NCBI GenBank assembly: GCA_017627975.1
Contig: JAGAFT010000139.1
Location: 1 to 17,395, forward strand
Source of the DNA: Oscillospiraceae bacterium
GTDB lineage: Bacteria > Bacillota_A > Clostridia > Oscillospirales > Oscillospiraceae
DNA length: 17,395 bases
Direction: 5' to 3'
This document shows, in pieces, positions 13,760 through 17,395 of this stretch. A program made the position numbers and the translations under genes. Numbering within the stretch: position 1 is the stretch's first letter; each line of letters begins with the position of its first letter. Below the pieces are notes generated by a model that had not been told where the DNA came from, did not search any database, and saw only the letters and a program-made list of their open reading frames with translations.

Positions 13760-15298
13760 CTATGAGAGCATCTGATCGCCGTTATATACCGTGAGCCAGC
13801 GGGTCTTGTCGACGGTGATCTTCCGGTGCTTGGTGATGTAGTCCATGATCAGCTCGACCACCTCCACCGGCGTGTCGTTCACAGTCTCACATTCGGCATA
13901 GAACTCATATCCGCCGGAACCCGCCGCGCGGTAGTTGTTGAGGCAGAGGGTGAGGTTTACATCGGACGGCAGCTCTTTCCCATTCCGCCGGATGGAGAGA
14001 ACACGCTGTCCCCGCGGACGGGAGATGTCAATATCGACCTCGACCCCGGCGATGTAGTCAAAGTTATAGTGTTCTTCCTTGGGACGCAGAAAGCTGTCGG
14101 AGACACGGAGCGTTCCGATTTCGTCGAGGTCAAAATATTCCGCGGAGCGTTCCAGCGCCTGGCGCAGGATCTCGCGGTTGACGCGGATTGTGCAGAGCGT
14201 ATTGGGATAGATATACGTCGCGACGATGTCACGGATGCTGACAGAGCGCTCAAATCCCCGGACCTCATTGCCGAGACAGGTGGCGGAGAGATCCGCCCCG
14301 GAGGCGGCCAGCTGTACCTGGTTGAAGAAATTTGCGATCAGGGAACCGTGTACCGCCATGAAGAGGTGATCGGCCGGCATCAGAGCGGTGTCCAGGGAGC
14401 CGACCGGAAGATCGAGCCAGTGGGAAACGGTGTCATGCATCTCGGCAAGGAAAGCGGCTATGCCGGGTTCCGTCCGCTTTCCCGCGGGGAGCAGAGCGCT
14501 ATCGGCGCTGACGCTTCCGTCGTCCCGGACCGAAACCTCCATGCGGATGTAACTGCGGGCCTTGTCCGGCGGCTGGCAGGTCCAGGTCTTCCGGATGTGG
14601 GCGGCCGGAAGGGTCATGTGCTGGTGACCGGTGAGAAGAACGTCAAAGTCCAGCTCTTGGCACATCCGCCAGGCCTGATTCTCCGCTGTGTCGGAGAGGG
14701 GGAGCCCGGTGGAAATATCGTTTTCAAAGCCGCCGTGATAGATACACACGGTGAGCTCGGCTCCGGCGGCCCGGAGCTCTTCGAGCGCTTCGCGGGCGGC
14801 ATCCACGGCATCGGTGACCTTGATCCCCTTGAGATGCTCCGGCTTTTCCCATACCGGGATGAAAGAAGTCGTGACGCCGGTGAGGCCGACACGCAGGCCG
14901 TTTTCCAGTGTGACGACGGCGGTGCGCTCTATTTGCGGCAATCCGTGAATATTGGCGCAGAGGCAACGGGCGTCGAGATCGTTGAGGTAGCGCTCCAAGA
15001 TTTCACGGCCGTAGTTGAAGTCGTGGTTTCCCAGGGTGACAAACTGATAACCGGCGAGGTTCATGAGTTTTGCGGGAACAAACGGTCCGCCTTTCGAAGC
15101 ACGCTGCTGCAGCCAGTAGGTGAAGGGGCTGCCCTGCAGGACGTCGCCTCCGTCGATGATGAGACTGTTCCCGTCCCGGACGAAGTTTGCCGCGCAGTTG
15201 GCGAGGCCTGTCGGGGCCAGGGCTGCGGCGGCGTAATCGACAGGGGCAAAATACCCGTGGGTATCGCTGGTGAAATAAATATTCAGTGTTCTTTCCAT
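13760..15298 (-). CDS. Cytoplasmic bifunctional metallophosphatase/5'-nucleotidase, UshA/YunD-like
   Basis: This 512-residue protein has the two-domain UshA architecture. The N-terminal calcineurin-like domain shows FTSDTHG (Asp12, His14), DGGDVLQGSP (49-58, Asp52), GNHDFNYG (90-97, Asn91, His92), YHGGFE (His187) and LTGHQH (His224, His226). All are dimetal ligands. The C-terminal 5_nucleotid_C domain carries NNYRAAGSGGY (454-464), which normally stacks on the nucleotide base. There is no signal peptide or cell-wall anchor, so it should be cytosolic, like Bacillus YunD. It probably releases phosphate from nucleotides or nucleotide sugars. It lies between phnE and the NT5C-type gene in one minus-strand cluster, suggesting intracellular phosphate release from imported or salvaged esters. 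GAGG lies ten bases before ATG 15298. It ends in TAG. Confidence 0.9.
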   Translation of the reverse strand: MERTLNIYFTSDTHGYFAPVDYAAAALAPTGLANCAANFVRDGNSLIIDGGDVLQGSPFTYWLQQRASKGGPFVPAKLMNLAGYQFVTLGNHDFNYGREILERYLNDLDARCLCANIHGLPQIERTAVVTLENGLRVGLTGVTTSFIPVWEKPEHLKGIKVTDAVDAAREALEELRAAGAELTVCIYHGGFENDISTGLPLSDTAENQAWRMCQELDFDVLLTGHQHMTLPAAHIRKTWTCQPPDKARSYIRMEVSVRDDGSVSADSALLPAGKRTEPGIAAFLAEMHDTVSHWLDLPVGSLDTALMPADHLFMAVHGSLIANFFNQVQLAASGADLSATCLGNEVRGFERSVSIRDIVATYIYPNTLCTIRVNREILRQALERSAEYFDLDEIGTLRVSDSFLRPKEEHYNFDYIAGVEVDIDISRPRGQRVLSIRRNGKELPSDVNLTLCLNNYRAAGSGGYEFYAECETVNDTPVEVVELIMDYITKHRKITVDKTRWLTVYNGDQMLS

Positions 15299-15318
15299 TC
15301 TTGATGATCCTCATACGA

Positions 15319-15354
15319 AAACCGGTGCCTCCGCTGTACAGGGGACACCGGTTT
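15319..15354 (-). terminator. Hairpin between phnE and the nucleotidase gene
   Basis: A 9-base perfect inverted repeat, aaaccggtg (15319-15327) and caccggttt (15346-15354), has an inner GC extension (cctc with gggg). On the minus strand it is followed by only TTTTCG, then the ribosome binding site of the nucleotidase gene. It is probably a weak terminator or a processing stem that lowers expression of the downstream phosphatases relative to the transporter. Confidence 0.55.
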
Positions 15355-15369
15355 CCGGTTGTTACGGAA

Positions 15370-16221
15370 TTATTGTCCGCGGGCAAGCTTCTTGCGCACG
15401 CGCGTGGAGATAAACTCGATGATCAGCACCAGAATCATAAGGCCCCAGACAAAGGAGCCGACCATTGCCCAGCGGCGGCTGTTCAGGCACTGGACCAGGG
15501 AAGCGCCGATTCCGCCTGCGCCGACAATACCGAGCGTCGTGGCATCCTTGAGATTGATGTCGAAACGGTAGATGGTCGTGGAAATGAAGCTTGCGGTCAG
15601 CTGGGGAATGACGCCGTAGCGAATCTTCTGGAATGCGTTGCAGCCCATGGCATCGAGGCTCTCGAGAATGTGGGTGTCCAGATCCTCGATGGCGGTGATG
15701 TACATCTTGGAGATCATGCCGATGGAGCATACGGACTGGGTGATGACACCGCAGGATGCGCCGGGACCGGTGACGCGGATCCACATCAGGGCCCAGACCA
15801 GGCTGGGAATGGTGCGGATCAGAAGAATGAGCACGCGGAACAGATAGGCGATGGGCTTTGGCATGATGTTGGTGGAGGCGAGAAAGGCAAAGGGAATTGC
15901 AAGAATCGCGCCGATCAGCGTGCCGAGAACGGCGATGGCCATGGTCTGCAGCAGCAGATAGGGCACATCGGTGTCTCCGGTGCCGAACATCAGCTTGAGA
16001 TCGGGATGCGTGACGCCGCTGATGACGCCCTTGGCCACCTCGCGGCCGGTTACGGTGAGACCTTCAAAATGGATGCTGGAGCCGGACCAGCCGACCAGAA
16101 CGACGAGGATCAGAACGATCAGGGTATAGATCCACCACTTGCGGGGACGATTGAGGTACATTTCCGCCACTGTCAGCTTCTGATCAAGTTTTTTATCCAG
16201 TTGTTCGAATTTTTCCGCCAT
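15370..16221 (-). CDS. phnE: Phosphonate-type ABC transporter permease (second PhnE)
   Basis: This 283-residue integral-membrane protein is a PhnE-family permease. After a cytosolic N-terminus it has hydrophobic segments near 30-47, 88-115, 127-148, 160-175 and about 255-275. The ATPase-contact EAA loop is visible as ESLDAMGCNAFQK (187-199), and the GIVGAGGIG block follows near 232-240. AAAGGAGG lies six bases before ATG 16221 and overlaps the stop of the upstream permease, so the pair is translationally coupled. Two PhnE paralogues of equal length with one PhnC suggest a heterodimeric channel. The substrate class is phosphonate, phosphite or a phosphate ester; the sequence does not decide. 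Confidence 0.9.
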   Translation of the reverse strand: MAEKFEQLDKKLDQKLTVAEMYLNRPRKWWIYTLIVLILVVLVGWSGSSIHFEGLTVTGREVAKGVISGVTHPDLKLMFGTGDTDVPYLLLQTMAIAVLGTLIGAILAIPFAFLASTNIMPKPIAYLFRVLILLIRTIPSLVWALMWIRVTGPGASCGVITQSVCSIGMISKMYITAIEDLDTHILESLDAMGCNAFQKIRYGVIPQLTASFISTTIYRFDINLKDATTLGIVGAGGIGASLVQCLNSRRWAMVGSFVWGLMILVLIIEFISTRVRKKLARGQ

Positions 16222-16234
16222 GTCGTTCCTCCTT

Positions 16235-17086
16235 TCAGCTCAGCTTCTTGCGAAGGTACTCGCTGAAGAACTCGATGGCGACAACCACGACAAACAGCGA
16301 AAGAAGCACCATACCGAGTCCGTTATAGTCACGCCAGCCGATGCGTTCGTTGATGGTGATGCCGAGACCGCCGGCGCCGACATAGCCGAGAATGGCGGAG
16401 GCACGGACATTCATCTCAAAGCAGTACAGACTGTGGCTCAGATAGACCGGAAGAATCTGCGGAACACAGGCGGACCAGAAGGCCTGAAACTTGTTTGCGC
16501 CAAGTGCCTCCATGGCTTCAAAGGGCCCCATGTCGATGGTCTCGATGCTTTCGTAGAGCATCTTGGCCACAATGCCGAAGGTGAAGATGGAGATCGCGAG
16601 TGTACCGGCAAAGGTCCCCAGACCGAAGACGAGGGCGCAGACCAGGGCGATAACAAGCGTCGGCAGCGTGCGGATCAGGGCAAGAATAAAGCGCAGAACA
16701 CTCACGATGGCGGTGCTCTTGCAGATGTTTGTTGAGGCGAGGACCGCGATCGGCAGAGCGAGCAGGCAGCCTATGACGGTACCGAGAATGGACATCTTGA
16801 CGGTGTCGACCAAGGGACCCACGACCTTGCCGAAGAAGTCCCATTTCGGATGGAAAAGCTTTACAAAGAGGTCCAGCAGCTTGTCAAAGCGCGTGATGAT
16901 GAGCTTCAGGTCGAAGCCGGTCATACGCAGGGAAAGATAGATCGCCACCAGCAGAAGCAACAGGATCAGAGGAACACGGCTGCGGCGGCGCATGGTGGAA
17001 TGGCCGTTTGGCAGGGTGATGATCTGAGGCTTGAAGATCCTGTCAAACCAGGTCAGCTTGACGAGAGAAGTGTTTTCATTGTCCAT
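16235..17086 (-). CDS. phnE: Phosphonate-type ABC transporter permease (first PhnE)
   Basis: The 283-residue product is a second PhnE-family permease. Segments lie near 38-54, 95-118, 126-155, 160-178 and about 255-275. The EAA loop is EAMEALGANKFQAF (190-203), followed by GYVGAGGLG (234-242). ATG 17086 is chosen because GGAG lies nine bases upstream and it starts four bases after the phnC stop. The frame is open further upstream to 17203, but that part overlaps phnC, and its Arg/Pro-rich translation does not resemble a permease. It couples phnC to the second permease, whose site overlaps this gene's TGA. Confidence 0.9.
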   Translation of the reverse strand: MDNENTSLVKLTWFDRIFKPQIITLPNGHSTMRRRSRVPLILLLLLVAIYLSLRMTGFDLKLIITRFDKLLDLFVKLFHPKWDFFGKVVGPLVDTVKMSILGTVIGCLLALPIAVLASTNICKSTAIVSVLRFILALIRTLPTLVIALVCALVFGLGTFAGTLAISIFTFGIVAKMLYESIETIDMGPFEAMEALGANKFQAFWSACVPQILPVYLSHSLYCFEMNVRASAILGYVGAGGLGITINERIGWRDYNGLGMVLLSLFVVVVAIEFFSEYLRKKLS

Positions 17087-17090
17087 CGGC

Positions 17091-17395
17091 TTATTCTCCG
17101 TTGCCCAGCGTGGGGGCTTTTGTGCCGTTGTAGACAAAATCGATCTGCTCCTGGGTAATGGTGCTGGCCGGACCGTCAAAGACAATCTCACCGGCGCGAA
17201 CACCGATGACGCGGTCGCAGTACTGCAGGGCCAGGTCGATATGGTGAATATTCAGCAGAATGGAGATTTTGTAATCCTTGTTGATGCGGACAAAGTCCTG
17301 CATGACCTGGCGCGCGGTGATGGGGTCAAGAGAAGCCACCGGTTCGTCGGCCAGAATGATTTTCGGATTCTGATTCAGGGTGCGGGCCAGTGCGA
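17091..17395 (-). CDS. phnC: Phosphonate-type ABC transporter ATP-binding protein, N-terminus beyond window
   Basis: Only the last 100 or so codons are present, because the frame is already open at the right edge. Visible features are the Walker B and D-loop block IILADEPVASLDP, then the H-loop histidine in LLNIHHIDLAL, followed by the ARAGEIVFDG-like turn seen here as VRAGEIVFDG and the C-terminal TQEQIDFVYNG. These match PhnC, where a helix near the end reads 'iY'. Walker A and the signature motif lie outside the window. A GTG at 17339 inside the Walker B region is not a real start. The gene drives the two PhnE permeases immediately downstream. Confidence 0.88.
   Translation of the reverse strand, partial: ALARTLNQNPKIILADEPVASLDPITARQVMQDFVRINKDYKISILLNIHHIDLALQYCDRVIGVRAGEIVFDGPASTITQEQIDFVYNGTKAPTLGNGE

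Noticed and set aside
13826..15304. A 492-residue plus-strand open frame opposite the UshA-like gene
   Set aside because: It is the antisense shadow of a gene with complete catalytic motifs and has no domain of its own.
17087..17203. An N-terminal extension of the first PhnE to 17203
   Set aside because: It would overlap phnC, its Arg/Pro/Ser-rich translation is not permease-like, and ATG 17086 has a ribosome binding site.

Overview
The window looks like a chromosomal segment from a Gram-positive Bacillota, most likely a GC-rich member of the Clostridia. The evidence is a PolC-type DNA polymerase III, the gene order pyrH-frr-uppS-dxr-rseP-ispG-polC that is common in clostridia, strong AGGAGG-type ribosome binding sites, and a lipobox-bearing lipoprotein. 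The assignment to Clostridia rests on recalled gene order and has not been tested by a search.

Region 1 (1-2173) is accessory. A repeat-rich lipoprotein runs off the left edge on the minus strand. It is divergent from an alpha/beta-hydrolase (824-1789, plus) and each gene has its own clear promoter. The hydrolase converges on a 61-residue unknown protein (1988-2173, minus) across a shared bidirectional hairpin. The 271-base gap from 2174 to 2444 holds two divergent promoters, three exact copies of an 11-mer and an operator-like dyad. No stretch above 300 bases lacks a gene.

Region 2 (2445-12167, plus) is a long co-oriented housekeeping run: UMP kinase, ribosome recycling factor, undecaprenyl-PP synthase, DXP reductoisomerase, RseP-type protease, IspG and PolC. 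Several genes overlap or nearly touch, which suggests one operon. UppS, Dxr and IspG together supply and use isoprenoid precursors for the cell-wall lipid carrier. The cdsA gene that usually lies between uppS and dxr is absent. PolC carries a low-complexity insert of about 50 residues inside its zinc-binding module. The run ends with a 49-residue peptide gene whose N-terminus matches a double-glycine secretion leader.

Region 3 (12219-17395, minus) contains a NapH/YccM-like membrane iron-sulfur protein with its own promoter and terminator. It also contains a transport and phosphatase cluster, in transcription order phnC (cut by the right edge), phnE, phnE, a cytoplasmic UshA/YunD-like metallophosphatase/5'-nucleotidase, and an NT5C-type HAD nucleotidase interrupted by one in-frame amber codon. 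This looks like a phosphonate or organophosphate uptake and phosphate-release unit. The periplasmic-type binding protein PhnD is not in view and may lie beyond the right edge.

The strongest leads are the double-glycine peptide behind polC, the PolC insert, and the amber-interrupted nucleotidase.
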